Below are positions 34,513 to 44,891 of a stretch of 64,000 nucleotides of DNA, in pieces (positions within the stretch are counted from its first letter, which is position 1; the number at the start of each line of letters is the position of its first letter). The notes under the pieces are model-generated. The model ran no database searches. It was not told where the DNA came from and saw nothing but the letters and a program-made list of their open reading frames with translations. Source of the stretch: Dactylorhiza incarnata (lineage: Eukaryota > Streptophyta > Magnoliopsida > Asparagales > Orchidaceae); contig JAWHQI010000068.1 in NCBI GenBank assembly GCA_033032865.1, positions 5,642,001 through 5,706,000 on the forward strand. The letters run 5' to 3'. Position numbers and translations under genes: made by a program.

Positions 34513-34712
34513 TGCATCTCAGCGGTTTCTCTTCTCAGTGGTTTCTTCTCAGCGGTTCGTTAATGCCAGCGCCAGCGGTACAGTTAGTGTGGCGCGGTAG
34601 AGCATTCAGATCTTCTCAGTGGTTTCCTTCTCAGCGGTTTCGTCTCAGCGGTTTCATCTCATTGGTTTTGTCTCAGTGGTTTTGTCTCAGCGGTTCCGTC
34701 TCAGCGGTTCGT
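34513..34712. repeat. TCTCAGCGGTTTC minisatellite, R6 5' LTR
   Basis: It is the counterpart of 27690-27890 with different unit substitutions and one unit fewer in places. Confidence 0.86.
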
Positions 34713-34888
34713 TGGTGCTAGCGCCAGCCGTAATGTTAACGCGGCGCGGTAGCAACAAAACACATCACCATGGAGATTTTGGAAGCACAGAATCCTGCAA
34801 ACTATAAACACAAAACAAGTATGATCAAATACAATAGGATTTGTTATTGTCAAACTAAGGGATGCGGAAAGCATGTTCCAACAGTCTC

Positions 34889-35324
34889 TATATAAACATG
34901 TCATCGATACGAGGGTTAGGTCTACGAGTCCCCTACCATTCTGTTTATGTGTCAATCTCTCTTTCTCTAGCCTCTTTGGGGTATCCTCGTTCCTTCACCA
35001 AAGTTATACCTACGGTCTATTTCATACTAGGGCATGGTATAAATTGTTATGGTAAGTCATCTGTCCTAGTAGAGTTTAAATCTAACTCATTGACTAAAGG
35101 TCTATCTAAAGAGATCTTTGTAGCCGGAGGTATTCCCTGCTGAGGGCAGGGTTCGCCTTAGGCTACAAAAGAAAACTTGTCAAAAGATTCAGTTAAAAGT
35201 GGACTTTTTCATGTGATTTCCCCATATGGGCACACCATTGCTTCCGCTGCTTAGTTTGTCCTCAAACTAAACTCCCGCGGGGTAGCCCAGGGTTTGTGGA
35301 CTTCTTTTCTACGGATCGAGGTTT
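34889..35324 (-). other. R3 5' leader after the PBS
   Basis: This is 440 bp between R6 and the R3 PBS. An open frame on the plus strand (to 35143) is antisense to the element and matches nothing I know. No gag start is recognisable. Confidence 0.65.
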
Positions 35325-35336
35325 GCTTTGATACCA
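35325..35336 (-). other. R3 primer-binding site (tRNA-Met type)
   Basis: Minus-strand TGGTATCAAAGC lies three bases from the 5' LTR, with one mismatch to the usual tRNA-Met site. It fixes the orientation of R3. Confidence 0.88.
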
Positions 35337-36711
35337 CTTTGTAAGACCCCATTATTTTTTTCTTTTGAAAACCCGTGTCTTATGCCCAGAACTGTCGCTT
35401 TGTAGTGACACCATCACTAGGGAAGAAAAGTATAAACGAACAAGTAGAAGTTCAAGTCCACAAATCACATGATATACATAATAAATGTCCACATGGTATA
35501 ACTGAAATAACAATTTTACAATAATAAAGGGCACATGCCCTGTACATCATGTCCTCACTACAAGATCACTCGCGGAAGCTAACTACTAATCACTCACTGA
35601 TCCTGAAACTTGTGCTCCTGTACTAGACTGGCCAGCCTCCATCTGCACCGGCCTCTGGTGCTGCAGCATCTCCTCGATCCCCTAAAATGATAAGGTCCAC
35701 TGACCGTTAGTCAAAAAGACTAAGCCTTATGTTCCCCACCCCACCCCCATTGGATCCTAGGCACCGTGTGGGAGGATGAAGCGGAAGACATCAAGGGGTA
35801 TAAACAATAGCAGGTGACAGGGGCATAATCTACAGGGAATGTTTCTACAACTACACATATGTATATAGATAAATGAAGCATTAAGTAAAACAGGGTAAAG
35901 AACAAGTAAGGTACAGTAAGTAAAGACATGTATATAATAGAAAAGTAAACATTGATTTATTGGAATGCCCATACAAACCTATAGACCAAGGGGTCGTTTA
36001 GCAAGGTCTATCATATAAAGAGTCCCATAACCAATTTATACAATAGGGGTAGGGGTTGAAATGCAATGTTTATGTCATGACATGCAGAGTTATGCAGTTT
36101 ATGCTATGTTCATACAAGTGCAACTCACACACTTCGACTCTATGCGCAAAGACCTTTAGATCCCCCTTTTTGGAGCTAGCAAGACTCCCAGGATACTCCC
36201 GTAGTGGTAAACGGAAGCGGTGGATTGGGTCTCGCCCACCTCTAGGTTGGTATTCACACTACCTAACCTAAACCTATCGCACACCTCAATGCAAAACCGC
36301 GGAGCATCTGCGTACTGTTACTGGCTGGACCACCAAAGTTTTATGGCTAAGTGCAAATTCCACACTTGCCGAGTCAACGTATTGACATCGGTGTGAACAA
36401 CCGTCCAAAACCGAAGACCCACCACCTTCATGCACATGCAAACATGTTCTACTATATCCCGAGCCATAAACTCCCCGGGCTAACCTGCCCGTCATCTTAA
36501 CCTTCTGGGCCAACGGCTCGCCGGACCAACCCATCCGTACCAATAAGCATTACTAAGTCACAAGCTCACCGGACTAACTAGTCTGCTGCTTCAACCACGA
36601 GCCTACCGCTCATAAAACCAAACCAACTATCCTACCGTAACCACGGGGTGTGGGTGTGTGCGTTATTAAGTTAATCTTGTACATCAACTTATCCCTACAA
36701 TTTATGATTAA

Positions 36712-36805
36712 TCTTGGACTTCCCGAGGATTACCCTGTTAGGGGCTCACTATGGTACTAGGAGCTATACTGGGATGACACCCCAAACCTCCCTTTCTCAA
36801 GACAC
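36712..36805 (-). other. Shared 94-bp module, copy in R3 5' LTR
   Basis: It is the same length as the left-LTR copy, with about ten substitutions between the two. Confidence 0.86.
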
Positions 36806-38689
36806 TTAATGTTATTGGTAGCTTCCCGTAAGAATACCCTTCTTATCATTTCTCTTAAATTACCCCTAAGCATTTTATGACCCGCTAGGGGAAAGACGAT
36901 CCTTCGTCAATCCCGAGTAGAACTTTACCCTTAACTCACCAAGCACACCCTCATCACCTAAACTCCTTTTGGTGACCTTCAATCTCTTCAACCTGACCAT
37001 GTACACCAACTACATGCCACTTCCACTTGGTAGGCCCCTAAATATCCAAATTTCACATTTTTACTATACGTAGACCAAACTAACTATATGAAGCTTATAA
37101 GTAGAGGTACTCCAAATATTCATCCAACTGACTCAAGATATTTATTGGACGTTTAGCATGATGTTTCAAAACTAAATCCAGAGAATCATATTTTTCCTTG
37201 ACATTTTAGCATTTATTATCATTTCTCCAATATTTACCAAGTATGAATATGAGCATGAAGTGTAAGGTATTCTTATGATATGGCTCCCATAAAATTAGGA
37301 TAAATCTATCATGCCAAAATAACAATAAGTACAGTGTGTCACAATTTTACAATCAAGAATTGTCCTCTAATTGTAATATTGACTATTTAACCAAAATTAG
37401 AAATTAAAGAAGCAACCACCACCAATATTTGTCCAAAAATTATGGGAAAATTACCAGACATTTATATTGATCTGAAAAGTTCTCAAGCCAAATTTTTGAA
37501 TTTATAAAGGCATATTAACCACTTAAATAAATATTCCAAAGAAATCCTAATATGAGCATGTTGTGAAGTTGCCTACTGATAACAACCTCCAAAAATTATA
37601 TAAAATTTTACAGAGATTCCTAGTGCTCTGAAATGTCCTATCACCAAGCTGCACATTTTTTCCAGAGAGTTTTGGACCCTTAATTATATTTCTTAAGATT
37701 AAGGTAAAATAAGTGCCTTGTGAATGAAGTGCTGGTTAAATCACCTAATTAATAACACAGAAATTACCATAGGTCCATCATATGATTATAAAGGCACTAC
37801 CAAGGTCTCATCACCATCCAAGTCCATTTGAACATGTAAATATCTCTTATAAGAAATTTCCCTAAAGGGGGTTATGGCCTAATTTAGGGGAATTAAGTAC
37901 TCCAAAAATTCTCTCAAAATTCCCTAAAGCATAATCACACCCCATGAACATATCTCCTAAATTCCATGGCCATTCTAGGGCTTTTGACCACATGGCCTTC
38001 ACAAGGTTCTATATGCATCCCAAGGGGTAAAACTAGGGTCATAGGGCATATCCACCTCTACACCATCCCATCTTACTCATGAAGTTGTTTTAGGTGATCC
38101 TAAACCAGTGGCCAAGGTTTCAACTCATGGTGATGAGTTCTGACCACCATATCCCAAGATAAACACCATGCCCTAATTTTGACCTAATAAGACCCAACTT
38201 GGGATAACCAATTTCCAAACTAAATCAGTCCCAATTGGGCTGAGATTTTTACCAGGGTCAGGTGATAACCCTAAGAAGTACCCACCAAAATTTGGAGGGC
38301 ATTGGAGGTCATTTGACCCAATAATTAATTAATATTTAATTTATGAAAATATTACAAAAAGCTTAGAAAAAGTTTCTTCTAAAATTCCCACCTTTGGGTA
38401 TGATGTGTGGGTAGGTGTAAATAGCCTAGGTTTCAATTTTCAAGGAAATCCCATAAGCCAATCAAAAGTTATTCAAGAAATGGTGGCTGTCCTACACTAG
38501 AGACTAGTCCTAGAAAAAAATGACTCCGCAGTGTGCTATAGTGCCCCTATTGCCCTGAAATAAATTTTAACTTAAACTAGACACCAAGGTCTACAACATT
38601 TATGTTGTGAACTTTTTCATTTGAGGGGTTCTAGTATTTCTAATAATTAACATAATATAGTGCAGGAAGAGTGGCAAAATGTGTCTCTG

Positions 38690-39085
38690 CGTTCGACGAA
38701 CTTCAATCTGCGTTCGACGAAATCCGATCTGCGTTCGACGAACGTCGTGCTTCAGTTCGACGAAAGCAGTTCTCCATCCAGTTCAGCAGATCATCTCTCA
38801 GTTCGATGAACTCCAGATTTAGTTCGACGAACTCCAGTTCAGTTCGACGAAATAATTCAGTTCGACGAATTAATTCAGTTCAGCAAATTAATTCCGTTCG
38901 ACGAACTTCGGGTTCAGTTCGATGAACTCAACTATCAGTTCAGTGAATTTATTCCGTTCGACAAACTCCAGGTTCAGTTCGACGAACTCCGGGTTCAGTT
39001 CGATGAACTAAACTATCAGTTCGACAAACTCAGCCTACAGCTCGACGAATTTCTTCTACTCAGATCGACAGATCCGACGGCTCAG
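38690..39085. repeat. TTCGACGAA minisatellite in R3 5' LTR
   Basis: It is the counterpart of 8060-8445 with a few units gained or lost. Confidence 0.86.
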
Positions 39086-39278
39086 TATTTTTATTAAACT
39101 AAACTATGCACAGCAAAATATGTGACAGAAATATATATATCATAACATATAATATAAAGATCTTGCACAGATCTTGAAGCAGAACATACGACATTCGCTT
39201 GTCTTCTTCCTCTGGCCGAAGGCCAGGATTAACCGCACCTGGAGATCCTTCATCCTTGTTTTCCCGGCCACCTAAGCG

Positions 39279-39304
39279 CCCCCCCCCCCCCCCCCCCCCC
39301 CCCC
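39279..39304. repeat. 26-base C-run in R3 5' LTR
   Basis: The left LTR has only a short GCCGCCCCGG here (about 8640-8650), so the run expanded after insertion or is an assembly effect. The minus strand is a G-run able to form G-quadruplexes. Confidence 0.9.
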
Positions 39305-40344
39305 GGTCGGCCAATGCCACCACCACCTTTGTTGAGGTGGTGGCCGGCAATTTGCTGTGGTTGGCCGGCTGGAGGTGGCCGGAATAGGGGTATGGAGGCG
39401 GGATTAAAGCTCCAAAAATGGAGATCTTGGCCTACCCGATTAGGGACCAATTAGCCCCAATCCTTGCAAGCAACCTGATGGGATCTATCCACAGAGAGAG
39501 AGGAGAAGAACAGGACCTGTGTGGAGCCTTGAAGCTTGCCGATTGGGTGGTCCTCCATGGCCGGCCTCAAGCTTTTGGGTGCCATGTCAACTCCTGTCTT
39601 GGGGGCTCGAATTCTTCAGGTAAGGTGGGGAAACTCCTCCTCTCCATCCACTGAAGGAGTTATATGGGTTATTGGGGAGCGGGAAGAGTGTAACTCCTAA
39701 TTGCCATGAATGGTTATTTTCGGCCAAGTGAAAACTCCTCAAATTCCCCCCTCTATGTGGCCGGGAATGGCCATTAAACTCCTCCAAATTGATTGGGGAA
39801 ACTGAATGGAGACATTAGAGGAGGAAATGGTGGCTATTGATCTCCCTAAGCCATGAATGCCATTAATCCCTCTTTTTCTCTCTCCTATATTCTTGGAGAA
39901 AATGAGATTCCTCTCTCCTAATCACCATTTACAGAGATTGAGTAATAACTTATGGTATTCATCAGTCTCCTAAGCTAATGCGCTACACCAATTAGGCCTA
40001 GACAAAGTGGATTGGGCTTGATTAAGTCAAATAGGTCATTTTGACCCAAATTTAGTGTGGAATTGACTTTGGTCAATTTGACCATTTGGGTTGGCCTCAA
40101 TGAGTCCTTGGTGCTCTAAGGGGACCCCTAAAGGGTTAGGTATGCTATGGTGGGGTCAAAGGGTCAAGGTGAGGCCCTTAAGTTCAACCTTATTCTTGTT
40201 AACTTGGAATTGCTATTTGAAGAACACTGTGGTTTTCCTCCTTCTTGCCTAAATTCACATGGTCTTTTATGCTTCCTAGGGTTTTGTCATGACCTAGTCA
40301 TGACAAAATCACTCTAGGGGTCTGGTTGTTTGGGGTATGTTTCA

Positions 40345-41010
40345 GAAACAAGGTGCTGGAATGCCCCAGATCGATTCCACTGCCGGGCTCTCATTAGTCG
40401 GTGGGTCAGGTTGATCTACAAAGAGGCTGGCAAGATAGTAATACAGTGCTGGAATGCCCCGGATCTATTCCGCTGCCGGGCTCTCATTAGCTGGTGGGCC
40501 AGGTTGATCTCGGAAGAGGCTGTCATGGTAGCAATAAGGTGCTGGAATGCTCTAGATCGATTGTGCTGTCGGGCTCTCATTAGCCGATGGGTCAAGTTGA
40601 TCTCCAGAGAAGCTGGCAAGATAGCAACACGGTGCTGGAGTGCCCCAGATCAATTCCACTACTGGACTCTCAGTAGACGGTGGGTCAGGTTGATCTTCGG
40701 AGAGGCTGGCAAGATAGCAACACGGTGCTGGAATGCCCCGGATCGATTCCACTGTCGGGCTCTCACTAGCCGGTGGGTCAGGTTGATCTCTGGAGAGGCT
40801 GGAAAGGTAGGAACACATAGCTGGAATGCCCTAGATCGATTCTGCTGCCGGGCTATTATTAGACTGTGGGTCAGGTTGATCTCTATAGAGGCTGGCTAGA
40901 GAAAGAATGAGCTGGAATGACCCAGATCAATTCCGCTCCTGGGCTCTCATTAGACGGTGGGTCGGGTTGATCTCTAGAGAGGCTGGAAAGGGTAACAAGG
41001 TGCTAGAGTG
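40345..41010 (+). repeat. R2 93-bp tandem array (about 7 units)
   Basis: Unit starts (GTGCTGGAATGCC) lie at 40353, 40446, 40539, 40632, 40725, 40818, 40909 and 41000. The period is 93 bp, falling to 91 in the last two. Each unit has GGGCTCTCATTAG, GTGGGTCAGGTTGATCT and GAGGCTGGCAAG. Because 93 is a multiple of three, a long open frame (40330-40899) appears by chance. Tandem repeats downstream of pol are characteristic of Tat/Ogre elements. Confidence 0.93.
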
Positions 41011-41567
41011 CTTGGTGACAATTCAGGAATTCTGCATCTAGGCTCCCTCTAGCGGCGAGGTCAGCAAGCCATTCATGGGGGGCAAGGAAAGGTAGTACTC
41101 TCCCGGCGAGACATCAACAGAACAAGTCTCTGGTAAGGCTTCCTGTGGGGGAGGATCTCGCTCGCAAACATCTGAGTAAGAGTGAACAATGGAACGCTCG
41201 GACTATCGAGCCAGCGGGACTCATGGGCATCACAGAATCAAAGCGAATCAATCTAGATATGCAGCTCACTAAAAGTGTAACTGGGCTCTTACCGTGATTT
41301 ATGATGGCGAGCGAGCCAAGTCTGGCGCAGATGTCCCGAGAAGAAGAAAAAACATAAGTAAAAAGGGGGACGAATGACAAAATAAAGGTGAGCGAGTAAA
41401 AATGAGGCGCGAACCTACGGTTCCACGATAATCGATATGCGAACACATTACAGAGACGAAAAAGCAACGAAAAAGTACTGAGCAAAAAGTTTCATTTCAT
41501 TTCATAAATGTTCTATTACAAACATCGGCCATCTCGTCGTCAAAAAGTAAAATAGAAATACATTTGC
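41011..41567. other. R2 3' region between tandem array and antisense gene
   Basis: This is 560 bp of unique-looking sequence without a supported ORF. The right end, read minus, resembles a 3' UTR with T-rich and AATGAAATGAAA signals for the antisense gene. Confidence 0.5.
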
Positions 41568-42109
41568 TCAGGGGTCGCCTGCGGATGATTCTCCCTCGCT
41601 ATCGATCGACTCAGCGACCGGCTGGTACAATTTGGGGACCACTTCCTCGATTGTCAGCTGCGCCGCCTCGGCAGAGGCGGGCCCTCCGAAGAGTGCCAAA
41701 AATGTATCTCGTCGCCGAGATCGTACTCTCTCGCAACTCCTCCTCCTTCTCGCTCCGATCTTTATTCAGGCTCCTAGGGCTACGAGGATGCGAGGGAAGG
41801 GTGGCAAGGACAAGCTCCTGATTTAGCTCTTTCAGGTCGGCGATCTCCCTCTCCAAGCCTAAGATGCGACTGCGAAGTTCATTAGAAGTCTCTGCATCCT
41901 GCAAGAGTCAAGTTAGCCAAGGGAGAAGAATAGCGAGAAAAGAAGGCAGGCTCTGAACGAGCTTACCAACCCGTTGATGGCGATGGCCTCCACGACGGCC
42001 AACTTGGTGATGAAGATGACGTCCATGGCACACTTGATGGTGATATTGAACCACCGACCAAAGACTTGCGGCGCCGTAGCGGTCACGACTACAATCTCCG
42101 CCCACGCAA
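41568..42109 (-). pseudogene. R2 antisense ORF remnant with a 68-bp intron
   Basis: It is on the minus strand, opposite to pol. Exon 1 (about 42109-41967, 5' end cut off) encodes AEIVVVTATAPQVFGRWFN, then KCAMDVIF. The intron 41966-41899 has GTAAGC at the donor, GCTAAC as a branch-like site and a pyrimidine-rich TTGCAG acceptor, in phase 0. Exon 2 begins DAETSNELRSRILGLEREI, a coiled coil. Late in exon 2 the coding frame changes and ends in an acidic tail (SEGESSAGDP) with TGA at 41570-41568. Antisense ORFs between pol and the 3' LTR are known in Tat-lineage elements, with unknown function. Truncation and the frame change make this copy nonfunctional. Confidence 0.65.
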
Positions 42110-43135
42110 CAAGAAAATAATTTTGTTTATTTTGCTAATTTATGGTCTGCAATTATCTATTTATGTGGTTTGCATTTAATTATTTATTTCTGTCATTTTT
42201 AATTTATGGTGTGCGTTTAGCCACTGTTTTGGGCTGCTATGAAACTTTTGGATGTACGCCTTATATAAGGCAAAAAACTCTACCTATGTTATTAGATTTT
42301 GATGAAATTAAGAATTATTATTCTCCCCTCCAAAACCTAAACTTCCCTCCCTCTTCCTCTCTCATTGCCGCCGCCCCCCCTTGAGGGATTCTTCCAAGGT
42401 TCGGCCGCCCCCCTCTTTCTCTTCTCCCCTCCTCCATATTCTCTCCTCCACACTATTCCTCCACCACCTTTCATCTCTCTATTTCCTCTTTCATCCACGG
42501 TTCCAAAATATCTTGTGCAAGAAGTAAAGGTTGTGGTGATCTTCTACGGCGTGAAGCGGGGAAGACGGACGTGTTCTTCATCCTTGGTGCACTTCCCGTG
42601 GATCTCGACGGAAGGCGATCATTTCTTGTGGATCCAACATCTCGGATCTACTTTTCCGAGAGGTGTAACGAAAAATATTACTCAAGAGATCTTCCTTTCT
42701 TTGATAGTTCTTGTGGTGGACGGTTTTTGCGTGGATTTTCGAAGCTTTAATTATCGCGGTAGTTTTTATAATAGATTTGTGGTTTTCGTTTGGTTTTCCG
42801 ATAACTCTCGAGAGGATTGGAGACCCTCGTTCTTTTTTCTAGTTGGGATAGATCCTACCACTTTTGAATCGTGCTTTATTTTTGGTGGATCTGTTTTGGT
42901 ACAACTCCAAGCTAGCTCGTCGGAATCAATATTATTCCTTTTAGCCAGAGCGGATTTTGGCATATAGCCATTCTCCGAACCATGTGAGGTGTGGCTACCT
43001 GTACGTTAGTGCGAAAGATAAATAAAAATAATTGTGACGGCTGCGTTTCGTTAGCGTGTGGTAAAGTGGGAGTAGAACGTAGCGAGAGACGTTGTTGCGT
43101 CGTCCGTGTAGGATCGATTTGATCGGCCTACATCA
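42110..43135 (+). repeat. R7 5' LTR (left end uncertain)
   Basis: It ends CCTACATCA, three bases before the PBS. A small inverted repeat, TGTAGG with CCTACA, lies at 43108-43133. The TATA box is at 42262-42270. A 200-codon open frame at 42365-42967 lies wholly inside the LTR and is not taken as a gene. Confidence 0.7.
42262..42270 (+). promoter_or_regulatory. TATA box, R7 LTR
   Basis: TATATAAGG is followed by a CT-rich leader near 42330-42440, a common plant retrotransposon promoter layout. Confidence 0.7.
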
Positions 43136-43138
43136 ATT

Positions 43139-43149
43139 TGGTATCAAAG
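43139..43149 (+). other. R7 primer-binding site (tRNA-Met type)
   Basis: TGGTATCAAAG lies three bases after the LTR end. Confidence 0.85.
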
Positions 43150-43556
43150 TGAGGTTCGTGTCAATTTCCTAATTGACACATTCCTAAGGTTTTTCTTAGA
43201 ATGTCGGCACTCACAATCTTCACACGATTTGGCATTCAAAATTTAAAATAAACTTTTGTCGGTCTGCGAATAGCGGTCTAAAATTCTCATTTTTTTGCGA
43301 AATTCAAAAAAAAAATTCTGGATATTCTACTATTTATTTTCTTTAAGAAAATCAAAAAAAAAATTTTTATTTACCTTAGTTATTAGGCGGGAATAAAATT
43401 ATATTTCGTAAAATTTCTGTCCTGATCTACAATTCTGGTCTGCATTTAGTAAAAAAACAAAACAACTTTTTCCTGCAGAAAATTACAAAAAAATCACTTG
43501 TCCTGTTGTTTATGCGCACTAGGCCTGGCACGGAATATCTCCCAACCGCTTCCACC
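43150..43556 (+). other. R7 5' leader
   Basis: This is 407 bp of AT-rich leader with several A-runs, without an ORF of note. Confidence 0.7.
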
Positions 43557-44891
43557 ATGGCAGACGACCATGAGGACGAGCACGCTCCTGCAACGATTGC
43601 GGAGCTTCGGGATGAGTTTAATGCTAAGTTCGATGCACTCACACAGTTAATACAAGGGTTAGTATTAAATCAAGTGGCGCCTCGAAATCCCGTTGCCAAC
43701 CAACGAGATGAGAGACCAAACCATCCCCATAATCAGAACCATGAGCAAGCGCCTCGAGCTCCTCATGATTTCGATGTAACTAGAGCCGTGAAAATTGATC
43801 CACCGTCATACGATGGTATGGGTGAACCCCAAGTATTTTTAGACTGGATTATGGAGATCGAGTGTTACTTTGAGTAGAAAAATCTGACGGATGGTGAGAA
43901 GGTGCGGTTTGCACGGATGATGCTTCTGGGTAGGGCCAAAACGTTCTGGTTGAACGAAGAGAGGCGTCTAGGTACCGTAAATGGAGCACCCCCAATTCGG
44001 TGGGCTGCCATGAAAGCACTCCTGTCTGACCAATATGTCCCTGCGTATCACCGAACCCAAATGTTCAACGAGTTAGCCACCCATCGTCAGGGGAGCAAAT
44101 CGGTAGCGGAGTACATGAGACTCCTGAAAGATATGATGGTGCGGTGTGACGTACGGGAAATGCCCGAAGTTACACTATCTCGTTTTCGTAAGGGACTCAA
44201 CCCAAACATCCAAGGCAAGCTCTTGCGTTATGGTCATACGGACCTTAACACGACATTCAATACTGCCTTAGACATAGAGAAGCACAACCCTTACAAGTCC
44301 AAGGACGAGCATTCCAGAAGGGAAAGTCCCTTTTAGGAGCCCCACCTTCGCCCTCCATGAGGGACAAGGAAGGTTTTCATCGACTGATTCGAATTCTATA
44401 GTCATTACCGCTAGGAACATTAGGGATCCCACTGGTGAGAGAGTTCCGGTAGGATGGATTAATAAGACTAATGCAACATGTTATTCTTGCGGGATCCAAG
44501 GGCATTACACTAGTGAGTGCCCCACTAAGAGTAAACCACTAGCACTATTAGACTCCACGACTGAACCCCCCGAGATCGTCTATGAAGACGGCAATGAATC
44601 TGATGCCGAGCCGAGTGATATTGAAGATGAATCTTATATGATGGTTATGAGGTGTATTTTGGCCACATCGCATGCGTCGGATGAGTATAATCGAACGAAT
44701 ATCTTTTTGTTGAATTTTAAAAGCGCTGAGAAGTGGTGTAAACTAATAATAGATAGCGGTAGTAGCATGAACGTCATTTCGGAGAACGCTATCACTCGTA
44801 TGCATTTAGTCACTTAACCGCACCCCCATCCGTATAAAATAGCGTGGGTAAACAAACGTCTATTGCAGTCTCTAAACGTTGCCTAGTGTAG
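43557..44891 (+). pseudogene. R7 gag and protease start (stops and a frameshift)
   Basis: ATG at 43557 has a good context (ACCATGG). The product starts MADDHEDEHAPATIAELRDE. The capsid region includes IDPPSYDGMGEPQVFLDWI, TAG at 43875-43877, then LLGRAKTFWLNEE and LSDQYVPAYHRTQMFNEL. The frame ends at TAG 44334-44336. After a frame change, a CX2CX4HX4C knuckle (CYSCGIQGHYTSEC, 44479-44520) and the protease motif LIIDSGSSMNVIS (near 44752) follow, then TAA at 44815-44817 and residual protease (KIAWVNK). Gag type and spacing fit a chromovirus-like Ty3/gypsy element, but the lineage is unsure without RT. It is cut by R8. Confidence 0.82.

Larger units (their letters stand above)
26403..34883 (-). 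mobile_element. R6: gag-only SIRE-like copia element, same family as R5
   Basis: This is a complete 8,481-bp element on the minus strand with perfect TSD GTCTC (26398-26402, 34884-34888). The termini TGTTGGA and CCAACA, the tRNA-Met PBS, the gag and the whole 3' noncoding region match R5. Pol is absent. The LTRs differ by about 4% in three samples. Confidence 0.93.
33122..34883 (-). repeat. R6 5' LTR (1,762 bp)
   Basis: It is the full-length copy. Read minus it passes through the minisatellite (34513-34712), then near-palindromes, then the TATA-like box (33956-33964), and ends at the PBS. Confidence 0.92.
4679..40344 (-). mobile_element. R3: decayed chromovirus with about 5-kb LTRs, hosting R4, R5 and R6
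   Basis: The orientation is minus, because a reverse-strand PBS (35325-35336) lies beside the right LTR and a minus-strand integrase with polypurine tract lies beside the left LTR. The TSD is GAAAT (4674-4678) against GAAAC (40345-40349). Without its three guests it is about 12.7 kb. The internal part is only about 2.7 kb: gag, protease, RT and RNase H are missing or unrecognisable. In three 60-bp samples the two LTRs differ by about 5%, so it is older than R9. Confidence 0.9.
35340..40344 (-). repeat. R3 5' LTR (5,005 bp)
   Basis: It is an uninterrupted copy of the LTR that is split into three parts on the left. Plus-strand ends are TGTAAGACCCC and GTATGTTTCA. It contains the shared module (36712-36805), the TTCGACGAA minisatellite (38690-39085), a 26-base C-run and the TTTTGTCATGAC palindrome (40282-40308). 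The length is at the upper end for plant LTRs. Confidence 0.92.
40345..42109 (+). mobile_element. R2, right part: Ogre/Tat 3' region
   Basis: It continues from 4678 after the R3 insertion. It carries the rest of the 93-bp tandem array and an antisense gene remnant, then stops where R7 begins. No 3' LTR of R2 is visible. Confidence 0.8.
42110..44891 (+). mobile_element. R7: Ty3/gypsy element, 5' LTR, gag and protease start
   Basis: LTR, PBS, gag and the start of protease are present; the rest lies beyond R8, outside the window. The left LTR boundary is not fixed, as no TG end or TSD could be chosen with confidence. R8 is inserted at 44892 in the protease region. Confidence 0.8.

Noticed and set aside
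34862..35143. 93-codon plus-strand open frame between R6 and the R3 PBS
   Set aside because: It begins in the R6 LTR and runs antisense through the R3 leader; no domain is recognised.
40330..40899. 189-codon open frame with a 31-residue repeat (CWNAPDRFHCRALISRWVRL type)
   Set aside because: It is produced by the 93-bp tandem DNA repeat, whose period is a multiple of three; units carry independent substitutions and there is no start context or known family.
42365..42967. 200-codon open frame
   Set aside because: It lies wholly inside the R7 LTR, is composed of low-complexity Pro and Phe/Val-rich sequence, and matches no family.
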